Below, one piece after another: positions 36,361 through 47,728 of a DNA stretch of 64,000 bases. The stretch is from positions 1-64,000 of the forward strand of contig JAQBQJ010000098.1 in NCBI GenBank assembly GCA_028287065.1, in the 5' to 3' direction. A program made the position numbers and the translations under genes. Numbering within the stretch: position 1 is the first letter of the stretch; the number at the start of each line of letters is the position of its first letter. The stretch is from Labilithrix sp. Lineage in GTDB: Bacteria; Myxococcota_A; Polyangia; Polyangiales; Polyangiaceae. Under the pieces are notes generated by a model. It searched no databases, was not told where the DNA came from, and saw nothing but the letters and a program-made list of their open reading frames with translations.

Positions 36361-36391
36361 GCGCGCACGAAGCGTGCACAATTCAGGCATC

Positions 36392-36793
36392 ATGCTCCGC
36401 AACCGCGGCGCCGCGTTGCAACGCCTCCCTCTCGTCCTCGTCGTCGACGACTACGAGGACACCCGCGAGATGTACGCGAGCTCTCTCGCGGACGCCGGCT
36501 ATCGAGTCGAGCAAGCTGCGAATGGGCAAGAGGCCCTCGACGCGATCGCGCGGAGCAAGCCCGCGCTCGTGCTGATGGACCTGTCGATGCCCGTGCTCGA
36601 CGGCTGGGAAGCGACGAAGCGAATCAAGAGCGACGCCTCGACGTCGGATGTCGTGGTGGTGGCCATCAGCGGGCAGGGCACGGACTCGGGACTACGTCGC
36701 GCGACGCAAGCGGGCGCGGACGCGGTGCTCACGAAGCCGTGCGCGCCGGCGGAGGTGCTGGTGAGCATACGGGCGCTGTTGGGCGGGGAGTGA
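36392..36793 (+). CDS. Single-domain response regulator
   Basis: 133 residues from ATG 36392; longer in-frame starts would overlap the previous gene. The receiver has VVDDYEDTRE, phosphoacceptor Asp in ALVLMDLSMPVLDG, Ser in VVVAISG and Lys in VLTKPC. It is the third receiver in 2 kb with no cognate histidine kinase adjacent, so the phosphodonor must be encoded elsewhere. No output domain is present. Confidence 0.85.
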   Translation: MLRNRGAALQRLPLVLVVDDYEDTREMYASSLADAGYRVEQAANGQEALDAIARSKPALVLMDLSMPVLDGWEATKRIKSDASTSDVVVVAISGQGTDSGLRRATQAGADAVLTKPCAPAEVLVSIRALLGGE

Positions 36794-36949
36794 CTGACTA
36801 CGAGATCGCGCGACGACGACCAGACATTCTCGACACATCGAGCTCGCGCCGTGACGGGAGAGGGCGCACCAGATTGTCACGCTGCGCCGCGACGCATGTC
36901 GCTCGAAATGGCGGTGTGCGCGGAATCGCGATTCGCGCTAGGAAAAGGC

Positions 36950-38029
36950 GTGCGCGCGCGCAGTTGGCCAGCGTCTTTTCTGACGATCGCAATCGCGATC
37001 AGCGCGAGCGCGCTCTTGGCCGTCGGCTGTAGCGGAGGCTTGCCGCACGACGGCGGCGGTGATGCGGGCGTCGAGGCAGGCGTCGCGCCGCCGACGAAAC
37101 CGCCTCCGACAGGCGATCCCGACGCACCGGCGATCACAGGGCCGATGCGCCTGTCCGAGAGCGGCCTCTTCAGCGACATCGCGTCGCGAACGCTCGCTCC
37201 CGGCGTCGAGGCCTTCGCTCCGTCGCATCCCCTCTGGGCCGACGGCGCGAAGAAGGACCGGTTCGTCCTCCTGCCGCCCGGCACGAAGATCGACACGAGC
37301 GACATGGACGACTGGGTGTTCCCCGTCGGCACCAAGCTGTGGAAGACGTTCACCGTCGACGGCAAGCTCGTCGAGACACGGCTCCTCTGGAAGCGTGACG
37401 AGGCGGGACGGATCAACGGCTGGTGGAAGGCCGCCTATGTCTGGGAGGCCGATGGCAGCGATGCGATCGCGAAGCCCGACGGCGTGCCGGCCGTGCTCGG
37501 CACGACGCACGACGTCCCGAGCCAGGACGATTGCGTCTACTGCCATTCGAACGTGCGTGATGCCGTGATCGGGTTCTCGGCGATGGAGCTCTCCGGCGCC
37601 GGCGCCCTCCTGTCGTTCGGCGCGAAGGGCTTCTTCTCGAACCCGCCCGCCGCCGAGCTCGCCGTTCCGGGAACCGGCAACGTCCGTGAAGCCCTCGGCT
37701 ACATGCACGGGAACTGCGGCTTCTGTCACAAGAAGGACGGCCTTCTCCAGAACCAGTCCGCGATGCGCTTGCGGCTGCTCACGACGGACCTGACGCCGGA
37801 GCAAACCGGGGCCTACACGACGCCCATCCATCTGAAAATGCGGCATGTCATGGCCGCCGACATCGACGAGGGCGTGGTCCCGGGCCAGCCCGAGAAGAGC
37901 CAGCTCTACATGCGGATGATCACGCCGAGCGTTCGCATGCCCCCGAAAGCCACGAAGGTGGTCGACACCGCCGGCAGCGGCTTGGTTCGGGATTGGATCC
38001 TGGGCCTCCCTGAACCGGTACACCCGTGA
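36950..38029 (+). CDS. Two-haem c-type cytochrome lipoprotein (HNE_0200-like)
   Basis: 359 residues. GTG 36950 is preferred because AGGA lies 6 nt upstream and the lipoprotein signal ([17 protein letters not shown], Cys27) follows at once; ATG 36896 and GTG 36851 are longer alternatives. Two CxxCH haem sites are present (CVYCH 195-199, CGFCH 256-260), with RMPP near the C-terminus as a possible Met ligand. The blocks [31 protein letters not shown] and [15 protein letters not shown] recall the HNE_0200/SO2930 families of uncharacterised secreted cytochromes. Probably an envelope electron carrier. Confidence 0.8.
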   Translation: MRARSWPASFLTIAIAISASALLAVGCSGGLPHDGGGDAGVEAGVAPPTKPPPTGDPDAPAITGPMRLSESGLFSDIASRTLAPGVEAFAPSHPLWADGAKKDRFVLLPPGTKIDTSDMDDWVFPVGTKLWKTFTVDGKLVETRLLWKRDEAGRINGWWKAAYVWEADGSDAIAKPDGVPAVLGTTHDVPSQDDCVYCHSNVRDAVIGFSAMELSGAGALLSFGAKGFFSNPPAAELAVPGTGNVREALGYMHGNCGFCHKKDGLLQNQSAMRLRLLTTDLTPEQTGAYTTPIHLKMRHVMAADIDEGVVPGQPEKSQLYMRMITPSVRMPPKATKVVDTAGSGLVRDWILGLPEPVHP

Positions 38030-38070
38030 ACGACGCGTGAGCCGCGGGACGTCTTCTCTTTACAATCCCG

Positions 38071-40320
<2,250 letters not shown>

Positions 40321-40583
40321 CGCAGCCTCTCTTGCGCTGTAGACGCAGAGCAGGCGCCGCCATTACACGGTCCGCACGTGAAACGTCACCCGCAGCGCCA
40401 CGATGTTGCAGATACCGGACCACGCAACCGCGGCACGCGCTCGAGCCGTGCTCGCCATGCACCTCGGTCATCGGCAACGCCGCGAAGAACAGGCGGGCGC
40501 GTCGCAGCGGGAAGCCTGCTGGCCGTTGCGGACGATCTCGGTGTAAGGATCTCGCCGATCGCGCGTCAGCGAGGGACCTGGTC

Positions 40584-40808
40584 ATGAGTCGAACCTTCGT
40601 CGCCACCGTTTGCCTGGTCATCACGGCGTGTGCCGGCAGTGATCTCCCGGCGCCTTCGCCGCAACATGCCGCGAGCCCGCGCGCGCCCGAGGCCGCATTC
40701 GACCCCGGCCCGAACCCACTCGACGCAGGTGTCGCGCCGTCGACGGCACCGAACGCTGCGCCGTCCTCGGGCGGGCACGGCCACGGCGCCGGGAAGAAGA
40801 AGCCATGA
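40584..40808 (+). CDS. Small lipoprotein with His-rich tail
   Basis: 74 residues from ATG 40584 with GAGGGA 7 nt upstream. A lipoprotein signal (TVCLVITAC) is followed by a Pro/Ala-rich chain and a C-terminal GGHGHGAGKKKP segment that could bind metal. Its stop overlaps the start of the TolC-like gene (ATGA). As first gene of the copper operon it may be a periplasmic metal-binding or metal-relay lipoprotein. Confidence 0.65.
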   Translation: MSRTFVATVCLVITACAGSDLPAPSPQHAASPRAPEAAFDPGPNPLDAGVAPSTAPNAAPSSGGHGHGAGKKKP

Positions 40809-42175
40809 AGCGCCTGGCGTTCGTTGCCGCGCTCGCGCTCGCTGGATGCGCATCGACGTCCCCGAAGGACGGTTTCCGCGACGTCGCACAGAAGGTCGAG
40901 CAGCAGAGCGGCCGTCGCGTCATGTGGGATCAGGGCGGCGACGACGATGCGAAGGTCAAGGACGCGATCGCCAAGCTGCTCGCGTCCGAGCTGTCCGTCG
41001 ACGCGGCCGTGCAGGTGGCGTTGCTCGACAACCCGACGCTCATCGCGACGTACGAAGAGCTCAGCATCGCACAAGCAGACCTCGTGCAAGCCGGCCTCCT
41101 GAAGAACCCCGTCTTCACGGTGGGTCGGACGGCGTGGGAGGCGGAGCACATCGATCCGAACCTCTTCGCCAGCGTCGAGCAGGATGTCCTCGACCTGATC
41201 ATGTTGCCGGCCCGAAAGAAGATCGCGAAGTCGCAGCTCGAGCAGGCCAAGCATCGCCTCCTCGGCGAGATCCTCGATTTGGCCGGACGGACCCGCACCG
41301 CGTTCTATGCGCTGCAAGCTGCGCAACAGACCGCCGCGATGCGCCGCGAGATCGTCGAGGCCGCCGAGGCTGCGGTGGATCTGGCCACGCGCCAGTACGA
41401 GGCCGGCAACCTCTACGAGTTCGCCCTCGCGAACGAGCGCGCCGGCTTCGCGCAGCTCCAGCTCGGGCTGGCGCAGAGCGATCTCACGGTCACGCAAGCG
41501 CGCGCCGATCTCGCGAAGCTTCTCGGCGTGTGGGGACCTACGATGTCGTTCCGCGTTCCGGAGCGGCTCCCGGAGCTACCTGCCGAGGAGGTCTCGCTCG
41601 AGCACCTCGAGAGCCTCGCCGTCGGTCAGCGCGCCGAGCTCGCCGCGGCCACCCAGCAGCACCGCACGCTCCACTACGCGCTGAATCTCGCGAAGACGAC
41701 GCGTTGGTTCGGCACCGTGACAGTCGGCGCGGAGGTCGGGCGCCTGCGGAGCGGCAACGTCTCCATTGGCCCCAGCGCGACCATCGAGATCCCGTTATTC
41801 GACCAGCGACAGGCGGCGATCGCACGCCTCGAAGCGATGGTACGTGCGGCGGCGTCGACGGAGCGCGCCGTCGCCATCGACATCCGCGCCGACGTCAATG
41901 CAGTCCGCGCTCGCCTCGTGGCTGCGCGCCGGACCGTCGAGTTCTATCGCGACACGATCTTGCCGACACGGCGAAACCTCACGAGGCTCGCGCAAGTACA
42001 GTACGACGCGATGCTCCTCAGCGTGTACCAGCTCCTCCAGATCCGCCAACAAGAGGTCGCCGCGATGGCCGAGTACCTCGAGGCACTCCGCGAGTACTGG
42101 ACGGCGCGCTCCGACCTCGAACGTGCCGTCGGCGGTCGTCTACCGGTCGCGACTCATCCCGCCCATTCGCCCTGA
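40805..42175 (+). CDS. TolC-family lipoprotein of copper operon
   Basis: 456 residues. ATG 40805 overlaps the small lipoprotein stop. Lipobox ALAGC, then two TolC-type repeats of long helices (LSVDAAVQVALLDNPTLIATYEE split over 75-105; AVDLATRQYEAGNLYEFALANERAG near 190-215 in part). Unlike RND outer-membrane factors it has no adaptor or permease beside it; instead a multicopper oxidase follows. TolC-like lipoproteins paired with copper oxidases recur in copper-resistance loci. It may form an outer-membrane exit for copper or work with a pump elsewhere. Confidence 0.85.
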   Translation: MKRLAFVAALALAGCASTSPKDGFRDVAQKVEQQSGRRVMWDQGGDDDAKVKDAIAKLLASELSVDAAVQVALLDNPTLIATYEELSIAQADLVQAGLLKNPVFTVGRTAWEAEHIDPNLFASVEQDVLDLIMLPARKKIAKSQLEQAKHRLLGEILDLAGRTRTAFYALQAAQQTAAMRREIVEAAEAAVDLATRQYEAGNLYEFALANERAGFAQLQLGLAQSDLTVTQARADLAKLLGVWGPTMSFRVPERLPELPAEEVSLEHLESLAVGQRAELAAATQQHRTLHYALNLAKTTRWFGTVTVGAEVGRLRSGNVSIGPSATIEIPLFDQRQAAIARLEAMVRAAASTERAVAIDIRADVNAVRARLVAARRTVEFYRDTILPTRRNLTRLAQVQYDAMLLSVYQLLQIRQQEVAAMAEYLEALREYWTARSDLERAVGGRLPVATHPAHSP

Positions 42176-42185
42176 GGTCAATCCG

Positions 42186-43451
42186 ATGTTCAGTCGACGT
42201 CAGCTCCTCGCGTCTGCGGCCGCCATCGGCGGCGTCTCTCTGTTGAACCCGCGCGCCGCGATCGCCGGCGGCGACGGCATCCCCAAGGTGCCGACGCAGC
42301 CCCACTTCGATCTCCCGCCGAACAAGGGACCGTTCCCTTACACGCCCGTCGAGACGCTCAACGGCGTCACGCTCCCCTGGAAGATGGAGAACGGCGTGAA
42401 GGTCTTCCATCTCGTCGCCGAGGAGGTCGATCGCGAGTTCGCGCCCGGCATGATCGTGAAGTGCTGGGGCTACAACGGCGTGACCCCCGGGCCGACGATC
42501 GAGGCCGTTCAGGGTGACCGCGTTCGTTTCCTCGTCACCAACAAGCTCCCGGAGCGCACGAGCGTTCACTGGCATGGCCTGCTGCTCCCGAACGGCATGG
42601 ACGGCGTCGCCGGCCTCAACCAGCCGCACATCGAGCGCGGTGAGACGTACGTCTACGAGTTCACCCTCAAGGAGGCGGGCACGTTCATGTACCACCCTCA
42701 CTCGGACGAGATGGTGCAGATGGCGCTCGGCATGATGGGAATGTTCGTGGTCCATCCTCGCGTGCCGGAGAGCCCGCGCATCGACCGCGACTTTGCCATC
42801 ATGCTCCACGAGTGGTTCATCGCGCCGGGTACCGCGCGTCCGAACCCGGCGGTGATGACGGACTTCAACATCTTCACCTTCAACTCGCGCGTGTGGCCGG
42901 GCACCGCGCCGCTCGTCGTGCGGACCGGACAGCGCGTTCGCGTGCGCTTCGGGAACCTGTCGATGGACAGCCATCCCATCCATCTTCACGGCTATCACTT
43001 CGAGCAGACGGCGACGGACGGAGGAAAGACTCCGGTGACCGCTCGGCTCCCCGAGACGACCGTGAACGTCCCGGTGGGCTCGACGCGCGACATCGAATGG
43101 GTCGCCGACGCGCCCGGGGATTGGGCCTTTCATTGCCACAAGTCGCATCACACGATGAATGCGATGAGCCACGACCTGCCCGTGATGATCGGCGTCGACC
43201 AGTCGAGCAGCGAGGCGAAGATACGCAAGCTGGCGCCCGGCTACATGGCCATGGGCTCGGCGGGCATGGCCATGATGGACATGGGCACGCCCAAGAACAC
43301 GCTTCCGATGATGACGGGCGAAGGCCCGTTCGGCCCCATCGAGATGGGCGGCATGTTCACGGTCGTGAAGGTGCGCGAAGGCATCAAGTCGTACGAGGAC
43401 CCGGGGTGGTACAAGCACCCGGCCGGTACCGTCGCCTACAAGTTGAAATAG
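42186..43451 (+). CDS. Multicopper oxidase (CopA-like, Tat-exported)
   Basis: 421 residues from ATG 42186, 10 nt after the previous stop with GAGG overlapping that stop. A Tat signal (SRRQLLASAAAIGG) leads the export. All copper ligands are visible: HWHG (128-131), YHPH (169-172), HPIHLH (263-268) and HCHKSHH...M (316-327), which gives type 1, 2 and 3 sites. A Met-rich tail (GYMAMGSAGMAMMDMG) may bind Cu(I). It likely oxidises Cu(I) to the less toxic Cu(II) in the periplasm. It is shorter than classic CopA (about 600 residues). Third gene of the copper operon. Confidence 0.93.
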   Translation: MFSRRQLLASAAAIGGVSLLNPRAAIAGGDGIPKVPTQPHFDLPPNKGPFPYTPVETLNGVTLPWKMENGVKVFHLVAEEVDREFAPGMIVKCWGYNGVTPGPTIEAVQGDRVRFLVTNKLPERTSVHWHGLLLPNGMDGVAGLNQPHIERGETYVYEFTLKEAGTFMYHPHSDEMVQMALGMMGMFVVHPRVPESPRIDRDFAIMLHEWFIAPGTARPNPAVMTDFNIFTFNSRVWPGTAPLVVRTGQRVRVRFGNLSMDSHPIHLHGYHFEQTATDGGKTPVTARLPETTVNVPVGSTRDIEWVADAPGDWAFHCHKSHHTMNAMSHDLPVMIGVDQSSSEAKIRKLAPGYMAMGSAGMAMMDMGTPKNTLPMMTGEGPFGPIEMGGMFTVVKVREGIKSYEDPGWYKHPAGTVAYKLK

Positions 43452-43479
43452 CGACCCTTCACCGCGCACACGAAGAAAC

Positions 43480-43508
43480 GCCGGAGCCCGCTTTTCGCGG
43501 GCCCCGGC
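43480..43508 (+). terminator. Hairpin after multicopper oxidase gene
   Basis: GCCGGAGCCCGC (43480-43491) pairs with GCGGGCCCCGGC (43497-43508) with one mismatch and the loop TTTTC. It lies 28 nt after the operon stop at 43451 and could also serve the convergent gene ending at 43544. Confidence 0.7.
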
Positions 43509-43543
43509 TTCGCCGCCTCTTCGGCGTTTGCGTCACATCCGCA

Positions 43544-44479
43544 TCACGGAACGAACGTGATCATCAGGAGCTGGTACGACGAGACGCCCTGGTCCGTGTT
43601 GCGGACGATCACCGTGCGCTGCGGGCTGTTGTCGAGGTCCAAGGCCCCGAGGCCGAACCCGGATGCCGGAAGTCGAAGCGACGTCAGATCCGACAGGAGG
43701 CCCGTGGTCGATGCGCCGGCGAACGCGGCATCCACATCCGCGAACGCCGAGGAGCCGTCGAGCGCTCCCGCATGGATCGCGTAGTCCTGGCCCGTCACGC
43801 TTCCCTCCGCCAGCTGCGCGTAGCCCGAGACGGACTGCACGACGTTGTTGACGTCCTTCGCGACGCCGAAGCTCGCGAAGCTCACCGTGTAGTCCGATGC
43901 CGGAACCGTGCCCGCAGCGACGGTGCCGCTCTGCGTCGCGAAGGTCGCGCCCTTGTCGCCCTCGTCGGATGCGCTCGGTGCGTCCGAAACGAGGAGCGAG
44001 ATCGTGAAGTCGGCCGAGAACGAGAGCGCGTTGATCTTCGCATTGCCGTAGAAGGCGAGCGGACCGGCGGGGAGCTTGAACGCCGACGGCGTGTTCTTGT
44101 ACGTGTCCGCCGTGCTCAGCGCGATGGCGGGGTTGCCGATGAACGCGCCGTCGGCCGTGACGATGTTCACGATGGTCAGCACGCAGTCGCTGTCGTTCTT
44201 GCGGACGCTGAGCTCGTCGGCCGCGGGGCCGCCCGACATCGAGATGGTCCAGTTGTCGGTGCCCGCCGCGTCGCGGCCGTCGCAGCTGCCGGCGTAAAGG
44301 CCGCTGATCGACGTGATAGAGCCGGCGCTCAACGCGCTCTTCGTCTGGTTGATGACGTCGACGCGAGGCTTCACGGCGCCGTCATCCGAGGCGGCGGTGC
44401 ACCCGGTCGAGGCTGCGGCGAGGCCGACGAGAGACGTGAGAAGGGCGGACGACAGGACGGTGCGGATCGAAATGGTCAT
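43544..44479 (-). CDS. Secreted lipoprotein, unknown
   Basis: 311 residues from ATG 44479. Lipobox AASTGC, then a beta-rich domain with ITSISGLYAGSCDGRDAAG visible early, SDCVLTIVN, AKINALSFSADFTISLL and YTVSFASFGVA. Two mature Cys could pair. No known family. Upstream of the start, on its coding strand, an 8-A run (44486-44493 region) is unusually A-rich for this window and may be part of its promoter. Confidence 0.75.
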   Translation of the reverse strand: MTISIRTVLSSALLTSLVGLAAASTGCTAASDDGAVKPRVDVINQTKSALSAGSITSISGLYAGSCDGRDAAGTDNWTISMSGGPAADELSVRKNDSDCVLTIVNIVTADGAFIGNPAIALSTADTYKNTPSAFKLPAGPLAFYGNAKINALSFSADFTISLLVSDAPSASDEGDKGATFATQSGTVAAGTVPASDYTVSFASFGVAKDVNNVVQSVSGYAQLAEGSVTGQDYAIHAGALDGSSAFADVDAAFAGASTTGLLSDLTSLRLPASGFGLGALDLDNSPQRTVIVRNTDQGVSSYQLLMITFVP

Positions 44480-44601
44480 TGGTACTCTTTTTTTTCAGTG
44501 AAAAGACGGCTTCGCGCCGACGGTGGAGAAGTGCGGCGAACGCCGCCGTGACGTGGGGTTGCCAGCGTCATGTGTTCATCAACGGCGGGTTGGCCGGCTC
44601 G

Positions 44602-44633
44602 TTCAGCCCCACGCTTCGTTTTCGCGGGCTGAA
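44602..44633. promoter_or_regulatory. Perfect 8-bp inverted repeat
   Basis: TTCAGCCC (44602-44609) and GGGCTGAA (44626-44633) are exact reverse complements 16 nt apart. The site lies 18 nt before the likely GTG start at 44652, in the gap shared with the divergent lipoprotein gene, so an operator is plausible. Confidence 0.4.
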
Positions 44634-44651
44634 TTCCGGTCGTCGCCGGCC

Positions 44652-45398
44652 GTGAAGGAGGACGTGACAACACGTTCTCCGATCGACTCGACGACAGCAG
44701 CACATGTAGGCGCCGCGGACACGACCCGTGGCTCGAGCCCCGTCTCAGGAACGATGCGCTCCGTGCACGCGCGGCCGCGCGTCGAGCTCGCCGCCGTCGA
44801 CGGCGAGGCGGGCGACGGCCCTCGGACGATCGCGCTGGCGATCGAGAACGCGCTGAACGGCGCGGGCGACGCGTCGGGCGCAGACCGGCTCGATCCGGGC
44901 GGTGACTTCGAAGAGGAGCACGAGGCATCGAGCGCCCTCCGAGCCGCGGGCGTGCCCTCGCGCGCGGGCGGCGTGCTCATCGGTGTGGCGGTGGTCGTGG
45001 CCGCAGCGTCGTTGGCGGCGGCGCTGATCATCGCGCGGCCGCCCATCGTGTGGCGTCTCGCTCGCGCGTCGACGGCAGCGACCTCCGCAGTGCCGGCGAG
45101 AGCTCCGGCCGTCGCCGTTCCGGCCGTCGACGTCCCACCGCCGGACTTCGAGGTCGAGGACTCCCCGGAGATCTCCGCGACCGCGAGTCAGCCCGCCGAT
45201 CCGACGAAGGGAACGATCACGCTCCCAGCCCTCGCCGACGGCCATCGCGTGTACGTCGACGGCAAGCTGATCGCCACGCCTGCTTCGGGGATCGTCGTCG
45301 CGGAATGCGGACGGCACATCATCAAGATCGGCTCGCGCGGACGCGATCAGGCGATCGAGGTGCCGTGCGAGGGGGACGTGGCGGCGGCGTATCCGTAG
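44652..45398 (+). CDS. Membrane-anchored protein with PEGA-like tail
   Basis: 248 residues from GTG 44652; ATG 44754 (AGGA 3 nt upstream) is an alternative. An acidic N-terminal cytoplasmic part precedes one membrane segment (GGVLIGVAVVVAAASLAAALIIA, split by its motifs), a Pro/Ala linker, and a C-terminal PEGA-like unit (VYVDGKLIATPASGIVV, CGRHIIKIGSRG) with two Cys. This is the layout seen at the C-terminal end of myxobacterial Ser/Thr kinases, but no kinase domain is present. The role is unknown; PEGA domains bind cell-surface components. Confidence 0.6.
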   Translation: MKEDVTTRSPIDSTTAAHVGAADTTRGSSPVSGTMRSVHARPRVELAAVDGEAGDGPRTIALAIENALNGAGDASGADRLDPGGDFEEEHEASSALRAAGVPSRAGGVLIGVAVVVAAASLAAALIIARPPIVWRLARASTAATSAVPARAPAVAVPAVDVPPPDFEVEDSPEISATASQPADPTKGTITLPALADGHRVYVDGKLIATPASGIVVAECGRHIIKIGSRGRDQAIEVPCEGDVAAAYP

Positions 45399-45399
45399 A

Positions 45400-46320
45400 T
45401 CAAAAATCCACCCCCACGCTCGCCAGCACCACCGGCGCGGTCGCGCGATACCCCCGCATCTCCTGCACGACCGGGAACGACGCCCCCGCGCTCACCACCA
45501 CGTCCTGCGCCGGCATGATCACGATCTCCGGCGCCACACCCACCGCCGCGCCGCCCGACCGGCGCACCACCTCGCCGTCGAGCTCTCCCGTCCCGTCGAG
45601 CCTGCCGTGCACGCCCACGCGCGTCGCGAACATACGTGCAGGTTGCATCTGTAACGTCACCGACGACCGCAGCGAGTCGCCCGGATGCGACCCCTCGCGC
45701 ACCGCCACCGGGAACAGCAGCGACGCGCTCGTCGACAGCGACACGAACGACGACGACCACGTGTAGCCCACGCCCACGAACGGAACGATCGACCCGCACC
45801 CCGGCTGCAGATCGGGATGCACGAGGCGCCCCGACGGATCGTGCTCCAGCGGCGACGTCGGCAGCTTCGTGCCCGCCGAGATCGACAGCCTCTGCGCCAC
45901 GCTCGACGGCGCGCTCCTCCACGCCGTGTGCGTCGCGCGCAGCTCCACGTCGCCGAGGATCGACTCGACGCCGCGACGGTCGTCCGCGAGCACGAGTGTC
46001 CGCCGCAAGAGCGGCACGTCCGCCGACGCGATCGTCGCCTTCGTCACCGCCATCGACAGACCCGGCTCCGCCCGCAGCTCCACGACGCGGAGCGCGTGGT
46101 CGCGCGTCTCGAACGAGGCCGCCCGCAGCTCGAGCGTGGCGCGCTTCCGGCCGTCGAAGGGCACCTCCGCGCGATTCGAAGGCAGCGTCTTTTCCGCTGC
46201 GCCACACACCGCACACGCGAGAACGAGGGAAATCGCGACGCTCACGACGATGAGTGGGAGAGGCTCGCCGCCGTTACGAAAGAATCGAGAGCGCTTGGCC
46301 CAGCGCGCGTGGCGTGCCAC
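45400..46320 (-). CDS. Predicted outer-membrane or secreted beta-rich protein
   Basis: 306 residues from GTG 46320. The start is uncertain because it abuts the ribosome-binding site of the divergent cytochrome gene; a shorter start at VSVAISLVLACAVC is possible. A signal sequence is followed by beta-rich segments ending with alternating strands (VGVGYTWSSSFVSLS, VSAGASFPVVQEMRG, VVLASVGVDF). The terminal Phe and strand pattern suggest an outer-membrane barrel. No family recognised. It shares its promoter region with the five-haem cytochrome gene. Confidence 0.65.
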   Translation of the reverse strand: MARHARWAKRSRFFRNGGEPLPLIVVSVAISLVLACAVCGAAEKTLPSNRAEVPFDGRKRATLELRAASFETRDHALRVVELRAEPGLSMAVTKATIASADVPLLRRTLVLADDRRGVESILGDVELRATHTAWRSAPSSVAQRLSISAGTKLPTSPLEHDPSGRLVHPDLQPGCGSIVPFVGVGYTWSSSFVSLSTSASLLFPVAVREGSHPGDSLRSSVTLQMQPARMFATRVGVHGRLDGTGELDGEVVRRSGGAAVGVAPEIVIMPAQDVVVSAGASFPVVQEMRGYRATAPVVLASVGVDF

Positions 46321-46337
46321 AAAGGAGGGGTCTTTCG

Positions 46338-47717
46338 ATGCGTCGCGCGCAGCAAAACCGCTCGATCTGGGCCGCGCTGGCCTTGCCGCTCGTCGCCGTG
46401 GGGGCCGTCGCCGCCGCCCTTCCCTCCTGCACCTCCGCCAAGACCGAAGACCCGCCCAGCCTCACCGGCGACGCGCTCCTCGATCCCAACAACTGCCTTC
46501 CCTGCCACGCCGACCAGTTCCGCGAATGGGCCGGCAGCATGCACGCGTACTCGAGCGAAGACCCCGTCTTCCTCGCCATGAACAAGCGTATGCAGCGCGA
46601 GACGAACGGCGCGGCCGGCACGCTCTGCGTCGGATGTCACGCGCCCATGGCCGTGCGCCTCGGCAAGACGACCGACGGCCTCAACCTCGGCGAGCTGCCC
46701 GCGTCGATGCGCGGCGTGACGTGCTTCTTCTGTCACGCGACGGACGCGGTCGAGGGCACGCACAACAACCCGCTCCGCCTCGCGACCGACGATGCGATGC
46801 GCGGCGGCATCGGCGATCCCATCAAGGCACCGCATCGCGCAACGTACTCGGCGCTCCACGATCGCGAATCGATGTCCTCGGCGACGATGTGCGGCGCATG
46901 CCACGACGTCGTCACGCAGCCCGGCGCGCACGTCGAGCGCACGTTCGACGAGTGGAACGCATCGCTCTACGCCAAGCCCGGTCAGCTCGCATGCGGCAAG
47001 TGCCACATGGAGGGCCGCGACGGTCTCGCCGCCAAGGTCGACGGCGCGCCGGCGCGGCGCGTGCACGATCACTCGATGGCCGCGGTCGACGTCGCGCTCA
47101 CGCCGTTCTCCGAGACCGAGGCGCAGCGCGCCGGCGTTCAGAAGCTCCTCGACGCGACGCTCCTCACGAAGCTCTGCGTGAAGCAGTCGCCCGCGGGCGT
47201 CCTCGCCGAGGTCACCCTCGACAACGCGTTCGCCGGCCACAAATTCCCGAGCGGCGCGGCGCAGGACCGTCGCGCGTGGCTCGAGCTCATCGCCTATCGC
47301 GGCGGCATGCAGGTGTTCTCGACCGGCGTCGTTCCGGACAAGAAGGCCGTCACGAGCATCGTCGATCCGAACCTGTGGGTGCTGCGCGACAAGATCTTCG
47401 GTGCCGACGACAAGGAGACGCACCTCTTCTGGCAGGCGGCGCGCTTCGAGTCCGAGCTCTTGCCGGCCGCGGTCACTGCCGATCCGAAGGACCCCGCGTT
47501 CTTCCACTCCGTGACGAAGACGTTCACGCTGCCCGTGCCGCCGCCCGATCGCGTGACGATGCGCGTACGCATGCGCCCCGTGGACTTCGATCTGCTCGAC
47601 GATCTCGTCGCGACCAACGATCTCGATCCTCAGGTCCTCGATCGCGTGCCCACGTACGACCTCGGCGGGTCGATCCGCGAGTGGACGAACGCCGGCGGCT
47701 TCCGCTGCATCGAGTGA
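46338..47717 (+). CDS. Five-haem c-type cytochrome lipoprotein
   Basis: 459 residues from ATG 46338 with GGAGG 10 nt upstream. Lipobox-like ALPSC (Cys31), then five CxxCH sites: CLPCH 53-57, CVGCH 97-101, CFFCH 129-133, CGACH 185-189, CGKCH 219-223. The C-terminal half has the AGHKFPSGAAQDRRAW block seen in cytochrome c554/c-type multihaem families, then beta-rich segments. It likely passes electrons in the periplasm or at the outer membrane. The redox partner is unknown; the nearby FixH-like and cytochrome lipoprotein genes suggest one redox locus. Confidence 0.88.
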   Translation: MRRAQQNRSIWAALALPLVAVGAVAAALPSCTSAKTEDPPSLTGDALLDPNNCLPCHADQFREWAGSMHAYSSEDPVFLAMNKRMQRETNGAAGTLCVGCHAPMAVRLGKTTDGLNLGELPASMRGVTCFFCHATDAVEGTHNNPLRLATDDAMRGGIGDPIKAPHRATYSALHDRESMSSATMCGACHDVVTQPGAHVERTFDEWNASLYAKPGQLACGKCHMEGRDGLAAKVDGAPARRVHDHSMAAVDVALTPFSETEAQRAGVQKLLDATLLTKLCVKQSPAGVLAEVTLDNAFAGHKFPSGAAQDRRAWLELIAYRGGMQVFSTGVVPDKKAVTSIVDPNLWVLRDKIFGADDKETHLFWQAARFESELLPAAVTADPKDPAFFHSVTKTFTLPVPPPDRVTMRVRMRPVDFDLLDDLVATNDLDPQVLDRVPTYDLGGSIREWTNAGGFRCIE

Positions 47718-47728
47718 CTCGAACCAAC

